From: Deltaproteobacteria bacterium
GTDB lineage: Bacteria > JADJOY01
Assembly (NCBI GenBank): GCA_016713535.1
Contig: JADJOY010000033.1
Span: 1 to 64,000, forward strand
Reading direction: 5' to 3'
DNA: 64,000 nucleotides
Shown in pieces: positions 8,155-17,140 of the stretch. A program made the translations under genes and the position numbers. Under the pieces are notes generated by a model. The model saw only the letters and a list, made by a program, of their open reading frames with translations, searched no databases and had not been told where the DNA came from. The stretch's first letter is position 1. Each line of letters opens with the position of its first letter.

Positions 8155-9231
8155 CTACGCCGCGACCCGCGCGCGGCCGGTGTAGATCCGGTTCAAGAGC
8201 TCGTTGATCCGATCGCGACCGGTGCGTCCCTGGATGCGGCGGCGCGCGTCGAGATAGGCGGGGAGATAGCGCACCCGGTACGGCCACGTGCGGTGGGTGG
8301 CGCGCAGCGCGCGGATCGTCGCCTGGAACACCCGCTTCTCCGACGTACCGAACTTGAGCCCGAAGCCGGCGCGGATCCGTGGAGGCAAGAGCCCCGCGGT
8401 GAGCACCTTCGCGAAGGCCGTCACGGGGGTCAGGATCTTTTCGGGCGGCGTGAACAGGAACGAAGCGATCTCGCGCGCCGCGTCCCCCACCACGACCTCG
8501 TCCGACTCCCACATGCGGCGGTTGTACGCCAGGAAGCTCGCCCAGTCGGGCGGCAACGCGTCGCGCGGGATCCCGAAGAGCAGCGCGAAGCGCTTGGTCT
8601 CCTCGTAGTAGCGGTCCTTTTCGTCGTTCGAGAGCTTCCGCACCACCAGCTCGTAGGCCTGCACCGCCGAGTCCCACAACGTCGCGTGTACCCACATCAG
8701 CGCCGGCACCTCGTTGGCGCGGTAGGGCGCGCCCTCGTCGAAGCGCCCGACTGTCTCGCGGATCGGGCCGCGGATGCGCTCGTGGATGCGATGGACGCGC
8801 CGCGCCGACGCGATCGCCGAGTCGAGGTCGCCGTAGATCATGTCGAACACGTTCGAGAACGTTCGCTGGAACCGCCCGAACGGGTCGGTGCGAGTCTTCG
8901 AGTGCTGATCGACGCCGTGGGCGACGTACGGGTGCGCGAGTTGAAGGAGCGCGGCGCGACCGCCACCGAGAAAGCAGATGCTCTCGCGCCCGATCTCCCA
9001 CATCATGCTGCCCGGTCCGAAGAGGCCCAGGTTCGGGTCCTTCACGCCGCGGCGCAGCTCGTCGAGGGTGTCATCGAGCCGCCGCGCCGTGACGTGTTCG
9101 GGATCGGCGGCTCGCGCGCCCCGAGGAGCGGGGCGACCCGCGACCTCGAGACGTTGGGCGTCGCGAGGGGGCTTGGCCCCGGCCTTGCGATTGGTGGACG
9201 CGCCGGTTCGCGGCGAGGGCGTCTTTTTCAT
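8155..9231 (-). CDS. Oxygenase-like protein, mpaB/rubber oxygenase family (DUF2236)
   Basis: 358 residues. After a basic, probably disordered 60-residue start, the chain shows the family pattern GPGSMMWEIGRESICFLGGGRAAL, HPYVAHGVDQHSK and the RFQRTFSNVF...AIASARRVHRIHERIRG helix. This is the catalytic domain shared by fungal mpaB and latex-clearing rubber oxygenases. Those tested bind a b-type heme and cleave prenyl or isoprenoid double bonds; many actinobacterial and deltaproteobacterial homologues remain uncharacterised. No signal peptide is visible, so a cytoplasmic or membrane-peripheral site is likely. The TAG stop lies in a GTAGCGGGCC repeat-like sequence. An extended -10 promoter candidate lies about 60 bases upstream. 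Confidence 0.85.
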   Translation of the reverse strand: MKKTPSPRTGASTNRKAGAKPPRDAQRLEVAGRPAPRGARAADPEHVTARRLDDTLDELRRGVKDPNLGLFGPGSMMWEIGRESICFLGGGRAALLQLAHPYVAHGVDQHSKTRTDPFGRFQRTFSNVFDMIYGDLDSAIASARRVHRIHERIRGPIRETVGRFDEGAPYRANEVPALMWVHATLWDSAVQAYELVVRKLSNDEKDRYYEETKRFALLFGIPRDALPPDWASFLAYNRRMWESDEVVVGDAAREIASFLFTPPEKILTPVTAFAKVLTAGLLPPRIRAGFGLKFGTSEKRVFQATIRALRATHRTWPYRVRYLPAYLDARRRIQGRTGRDRINELLNRIYTGRARVAA

Positions 9232-9286
9232 CGGGGTCTCCGCGGATCGATCCTACGGCTCCAGGGCCAGCCTACCGGCCGGCAGG

Positions 9287-9298
9287 TCGATAATATCA
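9287..9298 (-). promoter_or_regulatory. Candidate extended -10 promoter of the mpaB-family gene
   Basis: On the minus strand the sequence reads TTGATATTAT, that is an extended -10 (TGATATTAT) in one of the few A/T-rich patches of the window. It lies about 60 bases before the start at 9231, in the 184-base divergent gap. No good -35 element is visible. Confidence 0.35.
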
Positions 9299-9415
9299 AA
9301 TCGGGGCGGAGCCGTGGAAGCGAAATTACCGGCGGGTCCGTTTTCGGCCAGCCGATACCCTGCCCGCCGCGCCAAGCTGCGTCACGTCGCTGGTTGCAGC
9401 ACGAGGAGATCCGCC

Positions 9416-10024
9416 ATGACCGCGCATGTCCTGGACGTCGAGAGCCCGATCAGGACCCTTCGCTTACGTTCCAACCGCGAGGCGCTCGTGTCGCTCGCGA
9501 TGCTCGATGACCCCCGCGAGCCGATCGGCGCCGGGGAGGCGTGCTGCGAGGACTCGGTGCTCGAACGCACGCGCGGCGAGCTCGCGGCGTACTTCGCGGG
9601 CGGTCTGCGCGACTTCACGGTGCCGCTCGCACCCGCCGGCACGCCCTTCCAGCTGCGCGTCTGGGAGGCGCTCCGCGCGATCCCGTTCGGGACGACGCAG
9701 AGCTACCGCGAGGTCGCGATCCGTATCGGCCAGCCCACCGCCACGCGCGCCGTCGGTCTCGCCAACGGCCGCAACCCGATCGCGGTGATCGTGCCCTGCC
9801 ACCGCGTGATCGGCGCCGACGGCTCGCTCACCGGCTACGGCGGTGGGTTGCGGCGCAAGCGCATCCTCCTCGATCACGAGGCGCGCTGCTGCGGCGCCAC
9901 GGGATCCGAGCCGGCGGCGTGCGGACCGGATCGGGGACCGCTGCCTGCCGCTGCCCGGCCTCACCTGATGCCGGGTCCGTCCTGTGTGACGGATGCACCG
10001 GGCGCTGGCATGGGGCGGAGCTAG
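9416..10024 (+). CDS. ogt: Methylated-DNA--protein-cysteine methyltransferase
   Basis: 202 residues; removes alkyl groups from O6-alkylguanine by suicide transfer to its own cysteine. The active-site motif PCHRVIG (Cys within IVPCHRVIGADG) and the helix-turn-helix region GTTQSYREVA and RAVGLANGRNP are intact. The N-terminal ribonuclease-like subdomain is present, which points to the Ogt type rather than an Ada fusion. AGGAG precedes the ATG at 9416. About 40 residues beyond the usual end (after LLDHEARCC) are Pro/Ala/Gly-rich and atypical; a frame slip near the C-terminus would explain this tail. Confidence 0.9.
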   Translation: MTAHVLDVESPIRTLRLRSNREALVSLAMLDDPREPIGAGEACCEDSVLERTRGELAAYFAGGLRDFTVPLAPAGTPFQLRVWEALRAIPFGTTQSYREVAIRIGQPTATRAVGLANGRNPIAVIVPCHRVIGADGSLTGYGGGLRRKRILLDHEARCCGATGSEPAACGPDRGPLPAAARPHLMPGPSCVTDAPGAGMGRS

Positions 10025-10070
10025 CCTCGCGGGGTGGCGCGGCCTGGGGTAGACGCCGCCCGCATCGCTC

Positions 10071-10625
10071 ATGACGATCTCCTGGTTGCGGGACAAGCGC
10101 CGCGGCGCGCTCGCCTTGCTTCGTGACACCGCCGCTCGCGCGAATCAGCGCGCCGCGGGCCGGGGTGCGCCGGCGGCCGGCGCGCGCGGACGCGTCGTCG
10201 CGCTCGGGCTCAAGCGCGCCCACCGCGGGCCGATCGAGGCTCTCGGAAGGCCGCCTCACGGTGGAGCGCGGCCTCGATGGCAACGTCATCGGCCGGCCCG
10301 GCCGGCGCCAGATCACGATCCTCACGCGTGAAGGCTGGGAGGCGGCGTTGCGCGAGATCGGCCGGACCGCGCCGTGGACCACCCGGCGCGCCAACGTCCT
10401 GGTCGAGGGACTCGACCTCGCGGGTCAGGTCGGACGACGGCTCTCGATCGGCGAGGCGCTGCTCGAGATCACCGGTGAGGCCACGCCGTGCCGGCGGATG
10501 GACGCGCAGGTTCCCGGCCTCGCGGACGCGCGCTGGCGCGCGGCTGGCGGGCCGGTGTCACGTGCCGCGTGCTACGTGGGGGACGCGTCCGGCGCGGCGA
10601 CGACGTCAGCCTCGAGGAGGCGTGA
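10071..10625 (+). CDS. MOSC domain protein (frame broken twice)
   Basis: Three frames together give one MOSC domain of about 180 residues. The first (10071-10240) contains RVVALGLKRAHRGP. The second (to about 10550) has EGRLTVERGLDGN, ITILTREGWEA and the cysteine motif ATPCRRMD. The third ends VTCRVLRGGRVRRGDD at the TGA 10623-10625. MOSC domains occur in molybdenum-cofactor sulfurases and in YiiM-like N-hydroxylated-base reductases; the PCRRMD cysteine and the late VxCRVL strand are the family marks. The second break is repaired by one extra C in a CC run. It directly follows the ogt gene. Confidence 0.75.
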
Positions 10626-10709
10626 GCCCCGCGCGGGCGGCGGTCGACGAGGCGTTCGCCCCGGGTGCGTCGGCGAGCGGCGCCTGGCCACGCGACGTCA
10701 CGAGCTCGA

Positions 10710-13001
10710 TCACCGGGAGTTGCACCCCTCGCCCATCGCCCAGCGTACGAAGCTCGGATTGGCTCGCCGGTGACGCCACACGGCGCTGAGCTGGAGAGGC
10801 CCGCGGCTGTGCGGTGGAAGCGCTACGGCGAAGCGATCCTCGACGGTGGCGTCGGGCGGAACGAGGCGCACGTCGCGGACCTCGACCGCACTCAGCACAT
10901 CGTGGTGCCGGATCGGCAGACCGTCGCCGCCGACGACCCGCGCGCCCAGCCGGTGGGTGCCGGCGGGGATCTCGCCCGAGGCGTCGAGGGCGCCGCTGGC
11001 GAGGAGCACCTGCCCGTCCGCGTCCCGCACCTCCACGGCGAGCCACGTCTCGTCGAGATCGAGCGGCCCGGCCGGAAAATCGTGCCCGACCCTGCGGTTC
11101 GTGGTCCGCACCACGAGCTCCACCGCCCCGCCCGGCCGCGCCTCGCCTTCGAGCGCCAGCGTCACCGCGAGCAGCGGACCGAGATCGCCGACCGCGCCGC
11201 GTCCCGCGATCCAGTCCGCGGTGAAGCGCTCGGCCTCGTCCAGGCGCCACCGTTTCGGCGCCACGGCGCTGGCGGTGCGCACGAGGTCGGCGTTGAGCCC
11301 GGGCATCCGGTGGTCGGGAAAGCGCACGCCTCGCTCATCACGGGTCCACTCGCGCATGTGACAGCTCATGCACGTCACCCCGTCGCGGGCGTAACGGCTC
11401 GCCGACCAGGACGCGTACCGATCCGAGAGCACCACGGGCCCGCGCCCGGAGATCGCCGCGGGCACCACCGAACGGTGGCAAGCCGTGCAGTACTCGGCCG
11501 ACTCGAAGAGCCGGGCGTTGGCGTAGTTCCGGAAGTGGAGCCTCAGGTCGGCGCGGATGAAGCCCGCCCACCGCGGGGCGAAGCCGGGGTCGGCGGCGGT
11601 GACCGGATAGGGGATCTCGGCGTGCAGGGTCCAAGCGCCGTTGCCGCGCCCGTGGTCCACGGACGTGATCAGGTGGCACGTCTTGCACGTCACGCCCCTG
11701 CTCGACGCCCAGTCACGGGGCGGAACGCCCTCCGCACCCTGGGGATGGAACAGCGAGCCGACGGGGTCGTGGCAGCCCTGGCAGATCGGCACCAGGGCCC
11801 TCCTGCCACTCGCGGCGAGTTGCTCGACCGCGGCGTGGAAGAACGAGTTCGAGCCGGCGAAGCGGTGCGTGGACTGCTCCCACTGCTCCACCAGCGAGGT
11901 GTGGCAGCCGCTGGTCGCGCACACGCTCGCGTCGTTCATCGAGGCCTCGCGGAAGCCCGGCGTCTCGGCGAGCGGTGCAGCTCGCGCCGGATCCGCGGTG
12001 ACCGCGGCGCGGTGCGGTGGGCTGAGCTCTGGCAGCGCCGCGTAGAGCCCGGCCAGGGCGCTCGGCGGCCACAAGTGGAGGCCGCCGTCGGGGCCGAACC
12101 ACTTGACGTGCATCCACAGCGACCCGACGACGGCGAGCGCCGCGAAGGCCGCGAGCGCCGGCGGACGCATCGCGCGCGCCAGCCAGCCACCCGCACGAGG
12201 CAGCGCGGCACGCACGTGGGCTCCGGTCAGCACCGCGACGACCGGTGCGACCAGCAACGGCACCTCGCCGTGAGCGAAGAGCACGTAGAGCCCCATGTTG
12301 TCGTTGATCGCCGAGTTGAGTGGCTCGGTGACGAACGCACCGCTCGCGAACGTCACCGTGCCGAGATACGAGAGCGCCAGTCCCGCGCGCAGCTGCGGCT
12401 CGCGCGCACGCACCGGCCCCAACACGCGATGCAGCGCCTCGACGAGGAGCACCGCCGCGAGCACCAGCGGCACTTTCCAGAGCACGCGTGGGTTCACTTC
12501 GTTGAAGAAGAGCGTGGACAGCACGGCGACCACCAACAGCACCGCAAGCAACGCGCTCGGGCCGAGCCCCACCCGCCGTCGCGCATGCTCGATCACGAAG
12601 CCGAACCATGCGACGCAACCCGCCCAGCCCAACCACGCGTGCACGTCGAGCAGCCGGTGGTACCCAGCGCTGTAGCCCGGATGGAGGAAGATCGCGGCGC
12701 CGGTCGAGGCGAGCGCCACGGTCAGCGCGGCGAGCGCCCGCGCCACCCAGCCGTGCACGCCGCCGGCGCGCGCCGCCCGCTCCACATCGTGCCGAGACCG
12801 CGGCGCCGCAGCGCCCTCGAGCGAACGGGCGAGCCGCACCAGCTCGACGAGCGCTGCGATCGGGCCTCCCCACACCACGAATCGAGGGCGCCGCCCGCTC
12901 GCGAAGCACGCGACCGGGGCGACCAGCAGCGCGAGCGGGATCGCGAGCGGCCACACGAACGTGATCAGGAAAATCAGCTCGTTGCGTAGGACGCTGTGCA
13001 C
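10710..13001 (-). CDS. Membrane-anchored pentaheme cytochrome, paralog A
   Basis: 763 residues in one intact frame. Residues 1-320 form about eight membrane helices. Two of them carry His pairs 18 residues apart (H-AWLGW...IE-H and H-GEVPL...GA-H), as expected for axial ligands of b hemes. Then come five c-heme motifs: CATSGCH (CX4CH, near 359), CQGCH (about 405), CKTCH (437), CTACH (504) and CMSCH (543). The C-terminal 180 residues form a beta-rich domain with TNRRVGHDFPAGPLDL. The gene starts 7 bases after the radical SAM gene. Two paralogs lie at 23166 and 27844. I infer quinone-linked electron transfer to or from the periplasm; the partner and direction are unknown. Confidence 0.88.
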   Translation of the reverse strand: MHSVLRNELIFLITFVWPLAIPLALLVAPVACFASGRRPRFVVWGGPIAALVELVRLARSLEGAAAPRSRHDVERAARAGGVHGWVARALAALTVALASTGAAIFLHPGYSAGYHRLLDVHAWLGWAGCVAWFGFVIEHARRRVGLGPSALLAVLLVVAVLSTLFFNEVNPRVLWKVPLVLAAVLLVEALHRVLGPVRAREPQLRAGLALSYLGTVTFASGAFVTEPLNSAINDNMGLYVLFAHGEVPLLVAPVVAVLTGAHVRAALPRAGGWLARAMRPPALAAFAALAVVGSLWMHVKWFGPDGGLHLWPPSALAGLYAALPELSPPHRAAVTADPARAAPLAETPGFREASMNDASVCATSGCHTSLVEQWEQSTHRFAGSNSFFHAAVEQLAASGRRALVPICQGCHDPVGSLFHPQGAEGVPPRDWASSRGVTCKTCHLITSVDHGRGNGAWTLHAEIPYPVTAADPGFAPRWAGFIRADLRLHFRNYANARLFESAEYCTACHRSVVPAAISGRGPVVLSDRYASWSASRYARDGVTCMSCHMREWTRDERGVRFPDHRMPGLNADLVRTASAVAPKRWRLDEAERFTADWIAGRGAVGDLGPLLAVTLALEGEARPGGAVELVVRTTNRRVGHDFPAGPLDLDETWLAVEVRDADGQVLLASGALDASGEIPAGTHRLGARVVGGDGLPIRHHDVLSAVEVRDVRLVPPDATVEDRFAVALPPHSRGPLQLSAVWRHRRANPSFVRWAMGEGCNSR

Positions 13002-13008
13002 CGATCCC

Positions 13009-14379
13009 TCACGGCAGCGCGGCGAACGCCTGGGTCCGGCCGCTCGGCGCGCCCACCCGCAGGAAGAACCGAGCGCCCGCGACGAGCGGCACCCGGAACG
13101 TGCGGAACTCCTTCCACAGCCGCACCAAGAGCCCTGACGCCGCGAGCGGGCCGAGTGGCCAGCGCGCGAGCACCCGCAGCGCTGGCGCCGCCCACGGCAA
13201 CGCCGTAGCCCAGCCGAAGAGATGAAAGAGGTTCCGGACCTCCCGTGACGGCGGGGGCGGCGGTGGCCCCGCTCCGAACAGCTCGCCCCCCGGCAGCCCG
13301 AACGCGAGGGTCACGCGCGCGAAGTCGGTCCGCAACGCGTGGTTGAAGCGGATCGTCCTCCACACCTCGTCGGCGCCCTCGCCTGGCGCACCGACCAGAT
13401 TGAACGTGACGAGCGCGATGCCCGCGGCGCGGACCCGCCGCGCGGCCGCGAGCGTCACCGCATCGCTGGCGCTGCGGTTGAGCACGGTGCGCCGCCGCTC
13501 CTCGTCGCCGCTCTCGACCCCGATGCCGAGCGCGCGGCAGCCGGCGCGGGCGAGCAGCGCGACCGTCCGCTCGGTCGCGAGCTCGGGCGCGAGCTGGCAC
13601 GAGAAACCGAGGCCGATCTCGCGGGGAAACCGCTCCGCCAGATCCTCGAGCCACGCCACGCGCGCACCGAAGAGATCGTCGCCGAAGTGGACGTGGGTGA
13701 GCGGCGCGCGCTCGGCGGCGTCCCTCACCTCGGCGACCACCCGGCCGACGCTCTTCACCCGCAGCCAGTCGCGCGGCTCGCCCTGCGCGCGGCGCAGCAG
13801 CGGCTGGTAGCAATACGTGCACGCGTACACGCAGCCGCGGCTCGCGAGGAAGCGTTTCCACGGAAAATCGCGCAGCGCCGGATAGCGCGACCAGTAGAGC
13901 TCTCGGTCCGGAAGCGGCAGCGTGTCGAGGTCGGCGCGTGGCGAGCGCCGCGCGCTGGACGTCACCCGGCCACCTCGGCGGTAGGCGAGGCCGGCGACCT
14001 CCTCGTACGGCTCGCCGCGTTCGACCCGTCCGGCGAGATCGACCAAGGTGTCCTCGGCGTCGCCGATGATCGCGAGGTCGGCATCGCTCTCGAGCGCTCG
14101 CTCGGGCGCGAAGGTCGGCAAGCTGCCCGCCATCGCAACCGGCACGCCGAGCGCCGCCTTCGCCCGCGCCGCCGCCAGCGCGGCCCACCGCTCCGCGAGC
14201 ACCGACGCTTGCACCACGGCCAGCCCGGGACCGAGCGCCCGCGCAGCCGCCCACGGCGCGCCCTCCAGGCGCTCGACGAGCAACGACGTGGCGTGGCCCG
14301 CGGCGCGGAGCGCCGCCGAGACCTCGGCGAGCACCGGCGACTCGTCGTAAGCGTCGCGTGTCAGGAAGAGCACGTTCAC
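13009..14379 (-). CDS. B12-binding-type radical SAM protein
   Basis: 456 residues with a GTG start. Residues 1-140 fit a Rossmann-like cobalamin-binding domain (SLLVERLEG, DADLAIIGDAEDTLVDLA). The radical SAM core has the cluster motif CVYACTYC (CX3CX2C, near residue 185), GDDLF, and the GIGVESGDEERRRTVLNR motif typical of the B12-radical SAM superfamily. The canonical B12 His motif DxHxxG is not evident, so cobalamin binding is uncertain. The C-terminal 100 residues are hydrophobic and may associate with the membrane. Members methylate lipids, hopanoids or tetrapyrroles. Its 7-base spacing to the cytochrome gene suggests a shared process, perhaps modification of a cofactor or lipid. Confidence 0.85.
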   Translation of the reverse strand: MNVLFLTRDAYDESPVLAEVSAALRAAGHATSLLVERLEGAPWAAARALGPGLAVVQASVLAERWAALAAARAKAALGVPVAMAGSLPTFAPERALESDADLAIIGDAEDTLVDLAGRVERGEPYEEVAGLAYRRGGRVTSSARRSPRADLDTLPLPDRELYWSRYPALRDFPWKRFLASRGCVYACTYCYQPLLRRAQGEPRDWLRVKSVGRVVAEVRDAAERAPLTHVHFGDDLFGARVAWLEDLAERFPREIGLGFSCQLAPELATERTVALLARAGCRALGIGVESGDEERRRTVLNRSASDAVTLAAARRVRAAGIALVTFNLVGAPGEGADEVWRTIRFNHALRTDFARVTLAFGLPGGELFGAGPPPPPPSREVRNLFHLFGWATALPWAAPALRVLARWPLGPLAASGLLVRLWKEFRTFRVPLVAGARFFLRVGAPSGRTQAFAALP

Positions 14380-14430
14380 GCGGCGGGCCTCCGGCTCGCC
14401 GCTCGCGCGGTCACGCGCAGGCTCACCGCG

Positions 14431-14877
14431 TCAAGCCCGCAGGTTCACGCTGGCGACGATCACCACGATCACGGCGAGCGCCGAGAGCTTGCCCATACCG
14501 TCGAGCTGGCGCTCGAGGCCGCGCCGCCGTTCGAGCTCGGAGCCGTCGGTCGCGGCGGCGGTCTCGGCGATGCCGCCGACCGCCTTGACCTCGAGGACGG
14601 CCGCGATCGCGAGCCAGGCCACCGCCAGCATCTTGAGCGCGAATGCCGCGCCGATCGGCTGCCCACCGAGGTGATGGAGCCACGCACCGCTCACGAGCGC
14701 GACCGCCATCCCCGGCGCTTCGAGGAGCCGGGTGGGGACCAGCGCGGCGACGCGCAGCGAGCGAGCCAGCTCGGGGTCGCCCGACCTCGCGCGCCCGAGG
14801 AGCATCGCCTGGGCGAGGGCACCGCCGATCGCGGCGCAGACCGCGAGCAGATGGAGCGACAGCACAGCCTTGGTCAC
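14431..14877 (-). CDS. Small four-helix membrane protein (DUF2269-like)
   Basis: 148 residues with four predicted membrane helices and His residues in the first and second loops (LSLHLLAV, WLHHLGG). This is the size and pattern of DUF2269/CopD-like integral membrane proteins, some of which are suspected heme or copper proteins. I chose the GTG at 14877 because GGAGG lies 7 bases upstream and the frame before it is Arg/Pro-rich. The gene is 51 bases upstream of the radical SAM gene on the same strand and probably starts that operon. Function unknown. Confidence 0.75.
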   Translation of the reverse strand: MTKAVLSLHLLAVCAAIGGALAQAMLLGRARSGDPELARSLRVAALVPTRLLEAPGMAVALVSGAWLHHLGGQPIGAAFALKMLAVAWLAIAAVLEVKAVGGIAETAAATDGSELERRRGLERQLDGMGKLSALAVIVVIVASVNLRA

Positions 14878-15008
14878 GCTGCACCTCCGGTCGTCGCGAA
14901 GTGGCGGGCCGCGCGCCGGCTCGGAGCCGGGCCCGCGGCCCGAGGGGAGCACGACCGTGGCGTCGCGCCTCACCCCTTCTGTGTCGCAGATCACTCCGGG
15001 ACGGTGGA

Positions 15009-15042
15009 GAAACGACAGCCCCGCCGTCGGGCGGAGGCTGTC
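15009..15042 (-). terminator. Candidate terminator after the matrixin-like gene
   Basis: GACAGCC (15014-15020) pairs with GGCTGTC (15036-15042), and CCGCC with GGCGG extends the stem inside. On the minus strand the stem is followed by GTTTCT, a weak U-tract. It sits some 45 bases after the stop of the gene that ends at 15086. Confidence 0.55.
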
Positions 15043-15085
15043 GCGCACCGCGATCCGCGGCGCGCGCTCGGATGATGCGACTCCG

Positions 15086-16344
15086 TCAGCTCGCGGACTC
15101 ACCCACTCGACGGCGGCGGATCAGCCGGGTCGCGATCAGCGCACCGAGCGGAGCCACGATCGGCAACGCACCGCTCGCCGCGGCGGCCGTCTGCACCGTG
15201 ATGTTCTTACCGGTCACGGTCTGGCCTGCAGCGACGGTCACCAGCGTCGCCGTCGAGACGTCACCCGGGTTGGGCTCGGTGCCCGACTCGTTCGTGCCGG
15301 AGTACCAGTCCTCGAGGATGTTGGTGGTGGCGCCGAACTGGGTCCGGCTGTTGACCTGCAAGTTGGTGACGGGGCTGCCGTCGAGCGGCTCGGCCCACAG
15401 CGCGTACTGCCCCGGCGGCAGACCCGGGAGGGTCCAGCGGCCTTGCGCGCCGTCCTCGATGTAGCTGTACGTGCCGACCACCATCCGGGGCTGGCCGCCC
15501 ACCGTCTGATCCAGGCGCCGCGCCACCACGTGCACGGCGTCCGCGCCTCCCGCCGAGCAGCCCGTGCCGCCGGTCGGGACGTCGCCCGAGATCGAGCCGA
15601 ACGCGCTCGGGTAGCTGGGTGCCGGGTAGATCTTGCTCACCCACGCCACGTCGTCGTCGTCGGGCACCCGCGAGTCGGTGATGTCGTCGCCGAGGAACGG
15701 GAACATCACGGCGGCGTTCGACGGCTGGCCGACGAGTTCACCGCCCACGTCGTTGCGTACCGCCGGTGGCACATGCCGATGTAGTGACCGGCCTCGTGGA
15801 GCACGATGGCCTCGATGTCGAGCGTGCCGTTCGCACCCGACGTCGAGTAGTCGGGATTCGCGTGATCGGGGAGCGGATCGGTGTTGAGGGTGATCGCGCC
15901 ACCCGAGATCAGGCCGTTCGAGAAGTCGAAGTAGCTGTTCGTGACGCCGAGCACACCGGCCGGCAGCGGGATCGGGATCCCCTGCACGACCGCCACGCTG
16001 TTGAAGACGACCAGATTGACGCCGTCGGTGGCGTTCTGGTCCAGGAGGAGCGCGGTGTCCGCGTTGCGCTGGAACGTGATGGCGGCGGTGCCGACGTTCT
16101 CCCAGCTCTGGAACGCGGACGTGACGGCGTCGATGAACTGCCCCGGCGCGTCGACGCCGTCGATGTTGCCGCTCGCGGTGCCGGGGTTGAGGTTGTAGCC
16201 GACCGGGAACTGGGAGGTGACCCAGTGGGGCGGGCTGTTGGAGAGCAGGTAGAGCTCGCCGCCGGCGAGCGCGGACATCGGCGCGGCGAGCAGGCCCGCT
16301 GCGGCGAGCACGGCGAGGACACGGGTGCGAAGAATCTGGTTCAT
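15086..16344 (-). CDS. Secreted matrixin-like zinc metallopeptidase (frame broken)
   Basis: About 419 residues: signal peptide ending ALAGG, then a metallopeptidase domain with the full zinc motif HEAGHYIGMCH (HExxHxxGxxH, near residue 185) and a Met-turn (AVMFP) some 25 residues later. A beta domain rich in Gly/Thr follows (GQYALWAEPLDG). The C-terminus is a membrane helix capped by RLIRRRR, like PEP-CTERM or myxobacterial sorting tails. The frame breaks just after the zinc motif, near 15770; one added C in CACCGG restores HPAVRNDVGG. GGGGAGG precedes the ATG. The small exported-protein gene starts 14 bases upstream on the same strand, so they form an operon. Likely role: extracellular proteolysis. 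Confidence 0.85.
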
Positions 16345-16358
16345 GACCGTCCTCCCCC

Positions 16359-16826
16359 TCAGTTCGCCGCGCGCACGACGCGGATGAGATCGTCGAGCGA
16401 GCGCGAGCCCGCGAGCGCACGATCGTGGGTGGGGAGAGCGCGATCCAGCACGCGATTCCCGTTCTTGTCGCGGAGGATGCCGAAGCGCCCCTGCGCGAAA
16501 CCGGTCAGCACGTTGACGCCGTCGCGGCTGGTGATGAAGAGCACGAGCTCGTCACCGGATGCGAAGGTCGGCGCGCCCGCGAAGCCCGGGGACAGCACCT
16601 CGACGTCGCCGGTCAGCGCGCCGCGCAGCGACTGATCCACGTGCACCAGCGCACGAGTGAGGGCGACGCCCGGCTTGTCGGACTGCACCTGCACGTCGCT
16701 CACCCTGCCGATGACGACCGCGCTCGAGTGGCGGGCGAGCTGCCCGACGTCGAGTGGCACCACCGTGGTCGCGAGGGCGGGCGCCGCCATCAGCAGCGCC
16801 GCCAGCCCGGCCCAAGCTCGTCTCAT
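16359..16826 (-). CDS. Small exported protein, unknown family
   Basis: 155 residues: signal peptide (MRRAWAGLAALLMAAPALA), then a beta-rich domain with VVIGRVSDVQVQ, ALVHVDQSLRG, GDVEVLSPGF and GDELVLFI. This pattern of strands is common in exported proteins found beside matrixin-like peptidases; I do not recognise a named family. It ends with a short helix (SRSLDDLIRVVRA). The ATG at 16826 was preferred over a start at 16928, which would hide the signal peptide behind 34 odd residues. It precedes the matrixin-like gene by 14 bases, suggesting that the product is its chaperone, inhibitor or propeptide partner. Confidence 0.75.
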   Translation of the reverse strand: MRRAWAGLAALLMAAPALATTVVPLDVGQLARHSSAVVIGRVSDVQVQSDKPGVALTRALVHVDQSLRGALTGDVEVLSPGFAGAPTFASGDELVLFITSRDGVNVLTGFAQGRFGILRDKNGNRVLDRALPTHDRALAGSRSLDDLIRVVRAAN

Positions 16827-17140
16827 CGTTTCGTCCCCCAAGTCGTGTGTGGTCGAGACAGCGTACGCCCCGCGCGCCCCGCGCCGAGCCCCACGATGAT
16901 CGCAAACGGCTTCGCCGAGGGTCAACAAACGTCACGCGGCGCGACCGGGCCCTGTCGCGAACAGCGCCGGCCAGTTGCGCGTAGTGGCCCGAAACCTGTA
17001 CCGTCACCCCGTCTCGGCCCAACGTTCGTTGCATCTGAAGTGACGCCGCGCCGCCGGGTGCTCGCGGCGGGGACAGGCGCCGGGGCTTCGCCCACATCCG
17101 CGGTCTGGTTCCGTCAACCCTCGACGAAAGAGGAGCTCCC
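16827..17140. other. Divergent intergenic region between two protease loci
   Basis: 314 bases without a gene. It should hold the promoters of both the minus-strand matrixin operon and the plus-strand large metalloprotease. A TTGACC hexamer occurs on the minus strand (about 16919-16924), but no convincing -10 follows. AAAGAGGAG ends the region and serves the GTG at 17141. Nothing else is recognised. Confidence 0.5.

Noticed and set aside
9281-9300. A/T-rich patch as a replication origin or attachment site
   Set aside because: Too short, no DnaA boxes or flanking direct repeats; better explained as a promoter -10 region.
10665-12989. 774-codon plus-strand open frame opposite cytochrome A
   Set aside because: Arg/His/Gln-rich with no domain; an antisense shadow produced by high G+C. 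The minus-strand frame carries five heme motifs.
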